Part shown: positions 46,096 through 56,795 of the stretch, piece after piece
Layout: each line of letters begins with the position of its first letter
Position numbering within the stretch: the first letter of the stretch is position 1
Notes under the pieces: model-generated
What the model saw: only the letters and a program-made list of their open reading frames with translations
Database searches by the model: none
Told to the model about the DNA's origin: nothing
Source of the DNA: Euptelea pleiosperma
Taxonomy: Eukaryota > Streptophyta > Magnoliopsida > Ranunculales > Eupteleaceae
Length of the DNA stretch: 64,000 nucleotides
Direction: 5' to 3'
Assembly: GCA_035048495.1 (NCBI GenBank)
Contig: CM068543.1
Location: forward strand, 33,791,096-33,855,095
Made by a program: the position numbers and the translations under genes

Positions 46096-48566
46096 CATTT
46101 TGTGTATAGGGATTCGTGTCAGATGTCGATCCGCACTCGATTTAGATGGGTTAGCGTAGTTAGGAACATAAAATAACAGAAAATGATACAGAACTTGTGG
46201 AGAGGTGAGAATGATGGGTTGGCATTAAAACAACCATATTAGTTTTAGAGATTTTGAGTAACTATCACAATATTCAATAAAAGAGAATGAAAACAGAAAA
46301 TGAAAAAGCAAAATTTATTCATTAATAAAATACGAATTACAAGAGATGAAATAAGCATGTAAAGTAGAAAGAGAGGAATAGAGAGAGAAAATAGGTCTAG
46401 AGAGAGAAAATCGAGAGATTATAGAGAGAGAAAATGTGAGAGGAGAGAGGAACTAGAGAGACAAAAGAAGTCCCCAAACCTAGATAGAAAAAGGTTGAGA
46501 TCTAGAGAGGGAAAGTAGAGAGAAAGTGAAGGTTGTAGAGAGTGAACCTAGGGAAGAGAGAGAAAGTGTTACCAACCTTAGAGAGACAGTAAGCATTAGA
46601 GAGACAAATTAATAAAGAGAGAAACTAAAAGATGAGAGAGAAATTACCTTTGATACTTACCGGGATCGAGATTGGGAGATTGGCCAAGTGGTGGCCTGTA
46701 GTGGTCCGGATATGGTGCACAGTGGTTGTGCACGATAACGATGAGAATTGCCAAAGGATGTGGCAGTCAAAGTGAAGAAACAAGCCACCATTTATGCAAG
46801 ATGAAGGTTGCCACGTGTTTGAGACCACATGTTGATTGTGGAGGGTGTTTGGCCATGTGTGGAGGACAGGAGGAGCCCATTGTGGGTGGCCGGAGAAGAG
46901 GAGGAGAAGAAGATGGAAGGACGGCTTACTTTCCGGTGTTCATGGTGATGAGGAACGAGAGAGGAAATGGATGGTGGCAGTCAAACCAACAAGCTACGGC
47001 TCCCTCATTCTCTTTTCTTTTCCCTTTTTTTATTTTGGTTTTCTGTTTTGGTATTGAGAGAGGAGGGGGAAGAACCGAGACAAGGTGCTGCAGATCGTCT
47101 ATGGAGGCTGGTTGGGTCGATGATGGTGGCTATTTGGGGAACAGCCACTATGAAGGCAAGAGGAGGAGAGTTGCGTGCGTCCACGAGTAGCAACAGGTAG
47201 TGGTGCAAAAGCAGAAATGGCGTTGGAGGAGATGGTGGAAGAGGCGAAGGAATTCGCCGGAAGTTGCAGGCGATGTGGAGGCAGAGCACTCAGGCGATGC
47301 TAGCTAGTGTTGATGGGGGCGCACCACCTGCAGGCTGTGGGATTGCTGCTATAGGCGGCAACAACGGTGGAAGGTGATGGCAGATGCGTAAGTGGTGTGC
47401 ACAGGCGGCTGGTGGAGCGGCAACAGTTGATCGGAGTTACAACTTACAACTCCGACGGTGGCTTTTGAATCAAGAAGGAGACGGTGGTGGAAGAGTGCAG
47501 TGGCGGGCGGCAGCAACAGATGAAGAAGAAGAAGAAGAAAAAGAAGAAGGAATTAAAAGGAGGAGGAGGATGTGCAGGCGGCCGGAGTTGCAGGCTTCAA
47601 CTCCAGTAAGAAAAGTGAAGAAGATGAAGAAGAAGCAAGAGAAGAGAAGACGAAAATGAAGAGGAATGGGAGAAAGAAGGAGGAGAGAATGTGGGGGGAA
47701 AGAAAGGAGAGGGGGTTTGGAATTAGGGTTTCGAATACTCTCCTACCCCCTTTTAAAGCTTCCCTATTTTCTTTAATGGAAATAGGGGATTTTTGAAAAT
47801 AATTTTTTTTAAATTACGTTTCTTTTCTTTGGGGGATTTCCCCATTTAGTGGACCCCCTACTCTTTTTAAAAAAATATAATTCAAAATATTTTGAAATCG
47901 CGAGGTCCACTAAATGGCCGAGTTGCGTGTCGATGATGATTGGTCCGGCTGTTGGCCCACATTAAATGATGATGTCCATCGTCTCTTAAGATGATGTGAC
48001 AGATAATTTGCTGACGATCGGATTGATGATGACTGGATTGGGACCTAGATTGGTGGACCGATGGATCTAGAGAGATCCTACGGTCAGAAAGCTAAGGGAG
48101 ATGGGACAGAGCCAACAGACAGGAGATCTAAGGTTAGGTCAGTAGATCTGAGGATCGGGTGGTGAGGTATAAGGAGATGAAGAGAGAGGAGAGAGAATTA
48201 GGAGAGATGAGAGAGAAAATACTATAGACTACAGATATAATAGTTGGCTGAGGGTCTGGAACCCTAGTCTTCAATATGTTTTCTTCTCAGGCTTCGCCAA
48301 CAGAGCAGATTATCATTTCTTCTCCTTTCATGTGGCTTCGACTATTTTGGTCCGTCTCTTGGTCATTGGCTTTCCTACTCTCTTAGTTCTTTGAGCTGGC
48401 TCTTCGATCCTCTTGTTCAGCCCTTAATAGGCCCATATCTTCTAAATATAGCATGTTGGTTCTTTAAGCTTTGATAATGGGCTTTCATGATCGATGTGGG
48501 CCCGCAAGTCTCGAGAATAATCCAATCGGGGTTTCCTGCAATAGAAGAAGGATGTAATGAGACTTA
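46096..48566 (-). mobile_element. Gypsy-family LTR, copy 2 (minus), truncated
   Basis: It shares GTCGATCCGCACTC, the GAGAGAAA tract (46370-46640), purine-rich GAAGAAGAA DNA, GATGATGTCCATCGTCTC, the tRNA-like stretch (about 48250-48330) and CGGGGTTTCCTGC with the other copies. Both outer ends are missing; the high end stops at ATGAGACTTA. Confidence 0.75.
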
Positions 48567-48568
48567 GG

Positions 48569-48660
48569 TGACATTTGGATAAGCTTAAAAATCGCAATTA
48601 GCCAGCTTTTGCGATTTTTAAGCACTTATTAAAAAACAGTGGCGTTTGGATAAAATAGAA
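48569..48660. mobile_element. Short hairpin MITE fragment
   Basis: GGTGACATTTGGATAAG opens the block. A perfect 15-bp stem (GCTTAAAAATCGCAA and its inverse) with a 9-nt loop follows. A second TGGCGTTTGGATAAA lies at the right, in direct rather than inverted orientation. Confidence 0.45.
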
Positions 48661-48689
48661 CTGTATATCATTACTTTTTGAATCCCTTG

Positions 48690-49200
48690 CACGCATCTCG
48701 AGGAAAATGGCATGAGTTCTTTTTTGGGGATATGAGGGATATTTTTAGAAATGTAATTGCATACAGTTGTGTAAGAAGAGGTCCTACAGAATCGTATGTG
48801 AATAGTTTTTCATCCCACTGTGCGGATCTCGAGGAAAAGGGCACATGATCTTTTTTTCATTTTTGACCGTAGATCTTCTAGATCTGACTCCATACGGTTG
48901 TGTAGCTTCCCTTCCTACACAACTGTATCTAATTAGTTTCTCTGATCTGTGGGTGGTTGGCTAAAATCGAGGCATGCCCTTTATGCAAAAATCCAGTCTT
49001 GATCTATCAAATCTGAGGGCATACGGTTGTGTATCCCTATGTAGTTACTTCTTGGAGAATTGGGCTGGTTCTACTCAAAACTGACCGTCTTCATTTTTCT
49101 TGAAATCCGCACCAGTTGTGCTATTTTTGACTGAATACGATTGTGTACTCTTGTCCTCTGTACAACCGTATATGAGCATCTCCTCAGAAAAATATCGTAT
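48690..49200. repeat. Four ~125-bp repeats with paired inverted ATACGGTTGTGTA motifs
   Basis: ATACGGTTGTGTA (or a one-base variant) occurs at about 48758, 48891, 49020 and 49135. In at least two units the inverse (TACACAACTGTAT or TACAACCGTAT) follows within about 10 nt, giving small hairpins. A degenerate inverse is near 48788. Between them, words such as ATCTCGAGGAAAA recur. The array ends about 280 bp upstream of a start codon. Confidence 0.8.
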
Positions 49201-49238
49201 CCCAGTCCTCTACTCTGATTGGTCCACTACTACGTGGT

Positions 49239-49255
49239 TTGACTTTGACTTTGAC
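49239..49255 (+). promoter_or_regulatory. Three W-box cores in tandem
   Basis: TTGAC occurs three times with 6-bp spacing (49239, 49245 and 49251). TTGAC is the core bound by WRKY factors. The cluster lies about 170 bp upstream of a TATA box. Confidence 0.6.
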
Positions 49256-49425
49256 AGTCATCTTTCACGTCCCTTGGTCGTGATTTTCGTTGCGATCCAC
49301 ATTTCACTGTCAACATAAAACCCCCTCGCCGGATGCACGCCAAGTGGTACACTAAGTGCATTTGGTAAAAAATGAGAAAAAGGGGCCCAAGTACAAAGGA
49401 TTAGATAGGGGGAAGAACTAGAGTC

Positions 49426-49434
49426 TATAAATAG
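49426..49434 (+). promoter_or_regulatory. TATA box
   Basis: TATAAATAG lies 49 bp before an ATG (49483). The distance and the purine-poor leader between them fit a Pol II promoter. Confidence 0.65.
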
Positions 49435-49482
49435 CCACATGGGGTTCATAAGGAAACACCAACCAAGAGAGCCTCCCCAAAA

Positions 49483-50258
49483 ATGATCCAGAGGAAATTT
49501 GACATGTCTTCGAGGAAAAGGCGAGCAAGTTCAACCGGAACCATGAGGGAATCGATGGTCATCCAAGACATGACCTTCATACAAATTTATCGGCGCTGGT
49601 TCTGGGATCCTGACAGAGTGCTAGACGTGGGTGAGGAGCACACCGGGGAGGCCGAGTACATAATGGCCTATAGTGATGCCAACCTGAAGTACCCTCAGGC
49701 TCCGTCCTATGATCAAGTCGTGGGCAAGGCTTGCCTATCCCGAGAAGAGGCCATTGACACAATGTGGGAGATCTCCGCGTCATAAAGCTCGTGGCTGAGC
49801 ACTCCTTTGAGCGACGAGGAGAGGGGCTGAAAAGTATTGTCGCCACCCTACTAGTACTAACGATAGTGGGATTCCGGGTGGGATTTCTTCATGAGCATCT
49901 CATGGAAAGCCATGCCAGGGCTCTGGAGGGGTTGTAGAAGAATGAAGTGGCCTTGGTTAAGCTTCGAGAGCAGTTGGCAGCGGCCGTAGAGGAGACTGCA
50001 CGGGCAACGGGGCTGAGAGAGGCCAAAGCACGAGTGGCCGATCTCTCGGGGAAGCTGATAGCACTGCAAGAGGAGCTCCGAGAGGCCGAGGAGCATGTGA
50101 AAGAGATTGAAGGGGCCCCGGTAGTAGAGCAAGCAGAGGGTGCGACGAGCATACTAGGCACCCTAGTAGAGCAAAAGGAGCTGGAGGTGCAGGACACTCG
50201 TGAACAACTGAACCGCCTGGAACCGGTTATGGTGAGATTGAGGAGTTTGCTGTTGTAG
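49483..50258 (+). pseudogene. Unknown coiled-coil protein, interrupted frame
   Basis: No family is recognised. The first frame (ATG 49483 to the stop near 49785) encodes a basic start (SSRKRRAS) and about 100 residues. A one-base shift near 49780 then leads into a second frame, which stays open except for one TAG at 49935-49937. The TAG lies where a CAG would keep the frame. After it comes a long heptad-rich coiled coil with LREQLAAAVEETAR, KLIALQEELREAEEHVKE and TREQLNRLEPV, ending at 50258. Codon use is GC-richer than the surroundings, which suggests once-real coding DNA. It may be the first exon of the unit that runs to 53086. Confidence 0.55.
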
Positions 50259-50879
50259 GGCGTAGACCGGTGGGGTGGGCCAGAGGCCAATGTAATGTGT
50301 CCCGCATAGAGGCAGGGGCCAAAATTGTAGGAAATGAAATGCAATTCCCGTTGGAATGAAAATCCATGTTGAACGAGTGTCCTTGTAGCACATAGGGGTG
50401 TAGTGAGCATAAAATCCAACAGAAAAAGGCTGTGATAGTGCTGTCAGTTTCCACGAGTCCGTATAGAGGTAAAGGACAGGTGGGAAGCAACGGTGTTCAA
50501 AAAATAATCCCGTGGCCAAAAATCTGAACTTCTGCCAGTAGGGTAGGCACAAGGAGAATCAGCCCAAAGCCCTGACGGGGTGGCAAGCCCGGGGTAAAAA
50601 AATGAAGAGCCGTGTAATAGCAGGCCAAAGGAACAAATGGGACTGCAAACGGCCGCTCGAGGCTGTTAGAAATGGCAATTGAATGTGAAGGGCGGAACCC
50701 TCTAATGAAAAATTAAATAGTATATAAAGAGGAGTTAGAAAAGATTTTCATAAAAATCATTTTCAAAGCTTGGAGGCGCGGAAGCTCTACCAAAATTGCG
50801 AGAAATCTAAGACGAAGGCTCTAAATAACAAAGATTAACAAGAACAAGGTAATAAAAGCCATAAAGATAAACAAAAGAT
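50259..50879 (+). other. Spacer inside the unclassified unit
   Basis: Several unrelated-looking stretches and no supported frame. If the unit is spliced, this would be intron or decayed coding DNA. Confidence 0.35.
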
Positions 50880-52560
50880 GAAAAATGACCTAAAAAACAC
50901 GAAAAATGCCCGAAAGGGCCGAACCAAGGGTTGTTGAGATCTCCTAAATGAGGGGGAGATAACCCAAAACATTTTAGGGGAATGTTAGGGGGGTAAAATT
51001 GACCCACCCCTCCAAATTTGGGAGGCTAAGGTGAAGTGTGTACGAATGCACCAAGCAAATATGAATTTGGGCATTTTTTGGGTAAAAACCGAGACAAGGG
51101 CATCAAAAATCTCCCAAACGAGGGGAAAACGTTTGGTGAGATTCTAGGGGATTATAGTAGGGGGGAAACAAAAATTCCCTCCAAATTTGAGAAGAAACCA
51201 CTTAAAATGGAGGAGAATCGATGATTGTGAGCGAAATGGGGTCTTTTTTTACCCCAGAGGTTAATAAGCAAGGGATTCCCCCCTTCATTCCTTTGAAACG
51301 GTCGACCGAATTAAGATCCTAAAATTAACGGTTCTAAGGAAAAAATTGAAATCTGACTTGATTTTGGTGATGTATGTAGGGTTGGTTTTGTAGAAACACG
51401 TACAGAGTGGTGTGAGTGGACGATCACATGGAACCGCTTGACGGAAATAGGTTGGAAATAAGAAGAATATGGCACCAAAAGTGAAAGCCAAGAAAAAACA
51501 ATTAGCTGGGGGCACCATGTATATAAGCGAGACGTCGAAGATGCCGGTAGAAACTCCTAGAGAGGTCCATGAAGCTGAAAGACCTGCCTGGCATCGGCCC
51601 AGGGGCATGATAACGGGTCCGCCATAATAGAGCTCCCGGCGGACGGTGATCAGTATATCACGCTGTAGCCAATGCAGGTAACGGCCAAGAGGGTGGGGAA
51701 AAGATGAAGTGAGGCCCCTTCCACAGATCAAGGATTGTGTTAAAGATGTGATGTTCTACTGCTGAGTGAAGTAAGGCGTTATGAACTAAAGGTTTTTTTT
51801 TTGCAATTGCTACAATGTTTTAATTTAATGTACAAAGCATGTACATAGTTGAAAATGGGAAGCTATGTATCAATATGCCCGCTTTTCACAACTGTCACTT
51901 TATGCTAACTAGAAGTCATATGCAGGAGTAGAAGCGGTGTCGAGCCAGCCAACCGTATAGGAGGTACACATGGAGGGAGCAGAAGGTACACATGGAGGGG
52001 TCATATGAAAAATGACCTAAGAAACATGAAAAATGCCCTAAAGGGCCGAACCAAGGGTTGTTGAGATCTCCCAAATGAGGAGGAGATAACCCGAAACATT
52101 TTAGGGGAATGTTAGGGGGTAAAAATGACCCACCCCTCCAAATTTGGGAGGCTAAGGTGAAGTGTGTACGAATGCACAAAAAAGAAATGAATTTTTTGGC
52201 ATTTTTTGGGTAAAAACTGAGATGAGGGCATAAAAAATCTCCCAAACGAGGGCAAAATGTTTGGTGAGATTCTAGGGGATTATAGTAGGGGGGAAAATGG
52301 AAATTCCCTCCAAATTTGGGAAGAAACCGCTTAAAAATGGAGGAGAATCGACGATTGTGAGTGAAATGGGGTTTTTATTTTTTGCAATTGCTACAATGTT
52401 TTAATTAAATGTACAGAGATGAAAATGGGGAGCTATGTATCAATATGCCCGCTTTTCACAACTGTCGCTTTATGCTAACCATAACTCACATGTAGGAGTA
52501 TAAGCGGTGTCGAGCCAGCCAACCGTACAGGAGTTACACATGGAGGGAGCAGATGCCCCT
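50880..52560. repeat. Duplicated A-B block inside the unclassified unit
   Basis: Block A (about 50880-51245) recurs at about 52010-52375, including AGGGCCGAACCAAGGGTTGT and AGGGGAATGTTAGGGGG. Block B (about 51795-51985) recurs at about 52375-52555, including TGCAATTGCTACAATG, GCCCGCTTTTCACAACTGTC and GTCGAGCCAGCCAACCGTA. The order is A - 550 bp - B - A' - B'. Each B contains a TGCAG or TGTAG acceptor-like end followed by open, coding-like sequence. Confidence 0.85.
51469..51627 (+). CDS. Small basic open frame, 52 codons
   Basis: This frame lies between the two A blocks. It starts MAPKVKAKKK and ends GMITGPP before a TAA. It is compositionally like the coiled-coil frames around it but has no recognised family. 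It may be an internal exon or chance. Confidence 0.3.
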   Translation: MAPKVKAKKKQLAGGTMYISETSKMPVETPREVHEAERPAWHRPRGMITGPP

Positions 52561-52724
52561 TTGGACAAGGGCTGACATGCAGTACTTGACTCGCTGAAAC
52601 TCGATGGAGGAGGTTTCATGGGAATAGGTAGGGAGTGATATAGTTGAACTGAAGTTTGAGTAAGACTTAGGTAAAAATTTGCTATTGGGCACTAACTTTT
52701 GGTAGAAAAATGTGTAATGAACAG

Positions 52725-52952
52725 GTGAAGGAGAGAAAGCTACCAGTTCCCTACCTAAAGATTCCCAAGAGTGAAGTAGACGCCGAGATGGAGTTGGCCG
52801 TGGCTAAGCAGAAGCTAAATAGGCTCAGGTCGTCTGCCAGTGAAAGAGCAAAAGTCATGACAGAAATCTCCGAGGGGATTAGCCTTGAACACCCAAAGGT
52901 GGACGGAAGAAGGCAACTAGTGGAAGACATCTTCCGTGCCGTCGGTTATTGA
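52725..52952 (+). CDS. Putative terminal exon, coiled-coil, unknown
   Basis: An acceptor-like TGTAATGAACAG precedes an open frame of 75 codons to a TGA at 52950-52952. An in-frame ATG at 52710 would give 80 codons. It is charged and heptad-like (EMELAVAKQKLNRLRSSASERAKV) and ends in DIFRAVGY. A poly(A) signal follows 129 bp later. The GC content and frame suggest real coding descent, but no family is recognised. Confidence 0.4.
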   Translation: MKERKLPVPYLKIPKSEVDAEMELAVAKQKLNRLRSSASERAKVMTEISEGISLEHPKVDGRRQLVEDIFRAVGY

Positions 52953-53080
52953 CTCTTCCTGACACCTTACATTTCCCATACATGTATATCTGCAAGAGAA
53001 CAATTATAATGTCTAGCCTTTCTATTTTTTGTCAAAGGCTGACTCTGATTAGTAACATACATATAAATCCTTTGAAATGA

Positions 53081-53086
53081 AATAAA
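53081..53086 (+). terminator. AATAAA polyadenylation signal
   Basis: AATAAA lies in a T/A-rich stretch downstream of the 52952 stop. It would close the transcription unit begun by the TATA box at 49426. Confidence 0.5.
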
Positions 53087-53265
53087 ATATTCAACAATCT
53101 TTTGACTAGAATCTCCTTTGTCTTTGATTGTACCAAGCATATACAAATATTAGTTCACGTTAACAATGCAAACATATGCGAATAGCATTTGATTCAAGTT
53201 AAACAAACACATTCAAATATCGGCGAGTTTAAAGTGGGGAAACACCCTCAAATTTATTGCTAAAA

Positions 53266-53563
53266 GGTGGGGACAACGGCCCCGATGATGTTTCTAAAGG
53301 TGGGGAATAACGGCCCCAATGATGTTTCTAAAGGTGGGGGAAAATGGTCTCGATGATGTTTCTAGAGGTAGGGAATAACGACCCCGATGATGTTTCTAAA
53401 GGTGGGGGAAAACGGCCTCGATGATGTTTCGAAAGGTGGGAAATAATAGCCACGATGATGTTTCTAAAGGTGGGGGAAAATGGCCCCGATGATGTTTCGA
53501 AAGGTGGGGAATAACGGCCCTGATGATGTTTCTAAAGGTGGGGGATAACGGCCCCGATGATGT
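53266..53563. repeat. 34-bp minisatellite, nine units
   Basis: Nine units of about 34 bp share GGTGGGG..., then ..CGGCCCCGATGATG and TTTCTAAA. Units with GGGGGAAAA (3, 5, 7) alternate with units with GGGAATAA or a variant (2, 4, 6, 8), giving a 68-bp higher order. The ninth unit is cut at GATGATGT, exactly where the LTR at 53564 begins. Confidence 0.93.
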
Positions 53564-54363
53564 TGCTATTCGTTCAAAAGTACTTATTTTAAGCAATTAT
53601 CCTTAAGTGTTATCACACTCTCCTACGTAAAACTGCTTTATTTATCATCTTTTCTACGTAAGAGTATCTTTCATTGCGTAGAACACACTTTTCTGGATGA
53701 AATGGTATATTTACATGCGTTAAACACATTTTTAGAAGTCTAGATATTAAGCCGTCTTGATCAAGTCTCATTATGTATTTTTCTAGTGTAGAAACACCAA
53801 CTGGACGATTTTGATGAAATACGGGCCCCCAACTGACTGCCAGAGTCTAGGATCAAAGCACGAGAGCCAACAGGCTGAGGATAAAAAGATACATGCCAAA
53901 TGCTGGGAGAGCTAGAGAGTCAGAAAAGCCCGAGAGACGAGCCTTCAAAGGAGAGACTAAGGAGATTAAAGCTTATTGAAAGTGGGCTTTTTCCGCGTCG
54001 TTGGTTACGGAAACCCTAACTTCAACATAATTTTTAATTAATCCGAGACTTTTAACCTGTAGAATGAGCAATTTTGCACAGTGGCTTGTGTCGGATGTCG
54101 ATCCACACTAGGAATTAGTCGGATTAACACGAATAAGAACAAAACTTACGGAATATCACAAGAAATAATAGATAAAAACAAACTTCATCATTCAGTGATC
54201 AAAATATCTATTACAATGCTTGAATCGAACATAAAATAAAATAAGATAAACTAAAAAGCAGTTTTAAAGAAGAAAATTCTAAAGAGAGTTAGAGAGAGAA
54301 AGTTAGAAAGAGGTCTCTAGAAAGAGAGATTACTCTCTAGAGAGAGAAAACTAATTTAGAGAG

Positions 54364-54368
<5 letters not shown>

Positions 54369-54411
<43 letters not shown>

Positions 54412-54416
54412 GAAGT
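54369..54416 (-). repeat. 48-nt poly-T (poly-A on minus)
   Basis: A homopolymer of 48 T followed by AT-rich DNA not present in sister LTR copies (to about 54480). This is consistent with the poly(A) end of a short retroposon on the minus strand. Confidence 0.7.
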
Positions 54417-55394
54417 CAAATTGAACTTTATTAACTTGAATGTACTACACTTGTTTAATGCTAAAATGTAATAAAACTAGCTAGAAAACATAAAAAGTTG
54501 AGAGAGAAAGTAGAAAAATAAAGAAAATAGAGAAGGGAAAGAAGTGAGATTAATACCAAACTTTGATCGAGATGTTTGCAAGCTTGCTACACTTGGCCAA
54601 GAAGGTTGGATCGATCCAACGATGTTGCTGAGATGGAGTGGAGGTGCTATTTCGTTGTGAGGGGCAACCGGCTTGAAGTGCAAGACGTTTATGGCTGTAA
54701 GAATGGTGTAGGGAAGATGGCAGCAACATGGAGGATAGGATGGAGGAGCAAGGACGTGCAGTCCGTGAGGTGACTAGCGGTGCACAGAGTAGAGTGCGAT
54801 CTCCTCTATTCTTCTTCTCCTCTTCTCTTTCCTCTTCTTCTTTTCTTCTTTTTTTTTCTCTTTGTTTTTCTGGTTTTGTTTTATTTTTTTTTTATTTTTT
54901 AGAAGATGGAGATCGAGAAGGAGAGAACGGTGCTGGTTCGTGCAAAGTTTAACGGCCTGCAAAGGTTGCAGGCTGTGAACCTGTAGGTGAGGGGCGGCCT
55001 GAACTTAGAGAGAGATTGGAGAGAGAGACGAGATGGGTTGTGTTGTTCACTCCCTGTGAAAATACATGGTGGTGGCTGTTGGAAGAACCACCACCGTGTA
55101 GGATAGATGGAGGTGAATAGCGGCTTAGAGAGAGAGATAGGGAGAAGTTCCCTTGCTGCTGTCGAGTTGGAGGCCGTGGGATGGCTTTTTGAAGATGTTG
55201 GTTTTTCTACTTCCCTTCAAAACGTGGTAACTCATAGAGGGTGGACTGAAGAAGAGGAGAATGGGAGGGGCCAATGGCAGAAACGGGAAGAGAAACAGCA
55301 AGGAGGTGGGGAGCACTGACGGCCGGAGTTGCAGGTCTGCAACTCCGGCGTTGAGAAAATGGTAATGACCAAAAAAACGAAAACTAAAACGAAA

Positions 55395-55470
55395 AAGATG
55401 AGAAGAAAAAGAAGAAGAAGAAGAAGAAGAAGAAGAAGAAGAAGAAGAAGAAGAAGAAGAAGAAGAAGAC
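55395..55470. repeat. GAA microsatellite
   Basis: A long AAG/GAA trinucleotide run inside solo LTR A. It generates spurious polyarginine or poly-Glu frames. Confidence 0.9.
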
Positions 55471-56717
55471 GGATGCCTTACCAGACGGCCGGAGTTGCAG
55501 GCAACTCCGGCGAAGAAGAAGAAGAAGATGAAGAAAAGGAGAAAGAGAAAAGAAGAAAAAGAAGAAGAATGGGGCCAAGGGTGAATGCGGGATTGATAGG
55601 GGGAGAGAAAGGAGAAGATTTGAGGGGGATTAGGGTTCGAACGAACCCTTCTCCCTCATCTTATAAAGCTCCCTATTTCCATTAATGGAAATAGGGTACT
55701 TTTTGAAAATAAAATTTTTTTTTTTTTTTTTTTTTTAAGTAAAAACCTACTTTTCTATGGGGAATCTCCCCAATTAGTGGACCCCCCATTTAATTAAAAT
55801 TATTTTTGAAATTCGCGGGGTCCACTAACTGGTCGGACAGCAGGTCGATGCTGATGGGCCCGGCTACTGGCCCACATGGACTGATGATGTCCATCGTCTC
55901 ACAAGATGATGTGACAGGCATTCTGAAGGCGATCGGATGGATGGTGACTTGATTGGGACCTAGATTGGTAGATCGACGGATCTAGAGAGATCCAACGGTC
56001 CGATTGAAGATCCAACGGTCCGATGGAAGATCCAACGGTCAAAAAGCTAAGGGAGATGAGATAGAGCTGATAGGCAGGAGTTCTGGTTAGGTCAGTAGAT
56101 TCGAGGATCGAGAGATGAAGAGAGAGAGAGAATAAGGAGAGATGAGAGAAAAAGTATCAAAAAAATGGAAAAAAGCACTGGCGGAGGGTCTGGAACCCTG
56201 GTCTTCACTGTGACCATCCTCACGCTTCTCCAGTAGAGTCGACCATCATTCTTTGCTGACTCATGTGGCTTTAAACGCTTTGGTCCGTCTCTTGGTCATT
56301 GGCTCTCCTACTCTCTTCGTTCTTTGGGCCGGCTTTTTGGTCCTCTTATTCAGCCCATATTTGGCCCATATCTTCTAGTTATAGCATGTGGGCTTGTTAA
56401 GCTTTGATAATGGGCTTTCATGATCGATTTGGGCCCACAAGTCTCGAAAATCGTCCCATCGGGGTTTCCTGCGACAGAAGAAGCGCGTAATGAGACTTTA
56501 TCAGAACGGCTTAATATTTAGACTTCCGAAAATGTGTTTAATGCATGCAAATATACCATTTCGTCCAGAAAAGTGTGTTTTACGCAATGAGATAGACTCT
56601 TACGTAGAAAAGTGGATAATTAGAGCAGTTTTACGTAGGAGAGTGCGATAACGCTAACATGATAAGTGCTTAAAATAAGCACTTTTGAGCGAATATCACA
56701 TATCAACTAACATATGA

Positions 56718-56795
56718 TGAGGACTTGCTCAATTGGTAAAGTATGCAGAAGACCAAGTCAAAGACTAGGGTTCAAGACCCTCTACTAGCATTTTT
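56718..56795 (+). other. tRNA-like (A-box/B-box) segment in LTR
   Basis: An A-box-like TTGCTCAATTGG and a B-box-like GGTTCAAGACC sit 35-40 bp apart. A T-arm-like AGGG(TTCAAGA)CCCT hairpin is visible, but the anticodon and acceptor stems do not pair well. Equivalent segments lie in copy 1 (about 45455-45510), copy 2 (48250-48330), solo LTR A (56180-56260) and solo LTR B (60715-60795). It is not a functional tRNA. Confidence 0.55.

Larger units (their letters stand above)
53977..56698 (-). mobile_element. Solo LTR A (minus), inserted in the plus-strand LTR
   Basis: On the plus strand it runs from TGAAAGTGGGC to GAGCGAATATCA; read on the minus strand it begins TGATATTCGCTC and ends TTTCA. The flanks are CTTAT (53972-53976) and CATAT (56699-56703), 4 of 5 identical. 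It has no internal region. It carries a GAGAGA-rich tract, poly-T, GAA-rich DNA and the tRNA-like segment. Confidence 0.82.

Noticed and set aside
51285..51731. 148-codon minus-strand frame
   Set aside because: It overlaps a plus-strand coding-like segment, and its composition is that of a shadow frame.
53266..53563. CRISPR-like array
   Set aside because: The 34-bp units are directly adjacent with no unique spacers, and the genome is eukaryotic, so it is a minisatellite.
55329..55685. Arg-rich 118-codon frame
   Set aside because: It is produced by a GAA microsatellite inside a solo LTR.
56718..56795. Functional tRNA gene
   Set aside because: Only A- and B-box-like parts and a T-arm-like hairpin are present. 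Acceptor and anticodon stems do not form, and the segment is repeated in every LTR copy.
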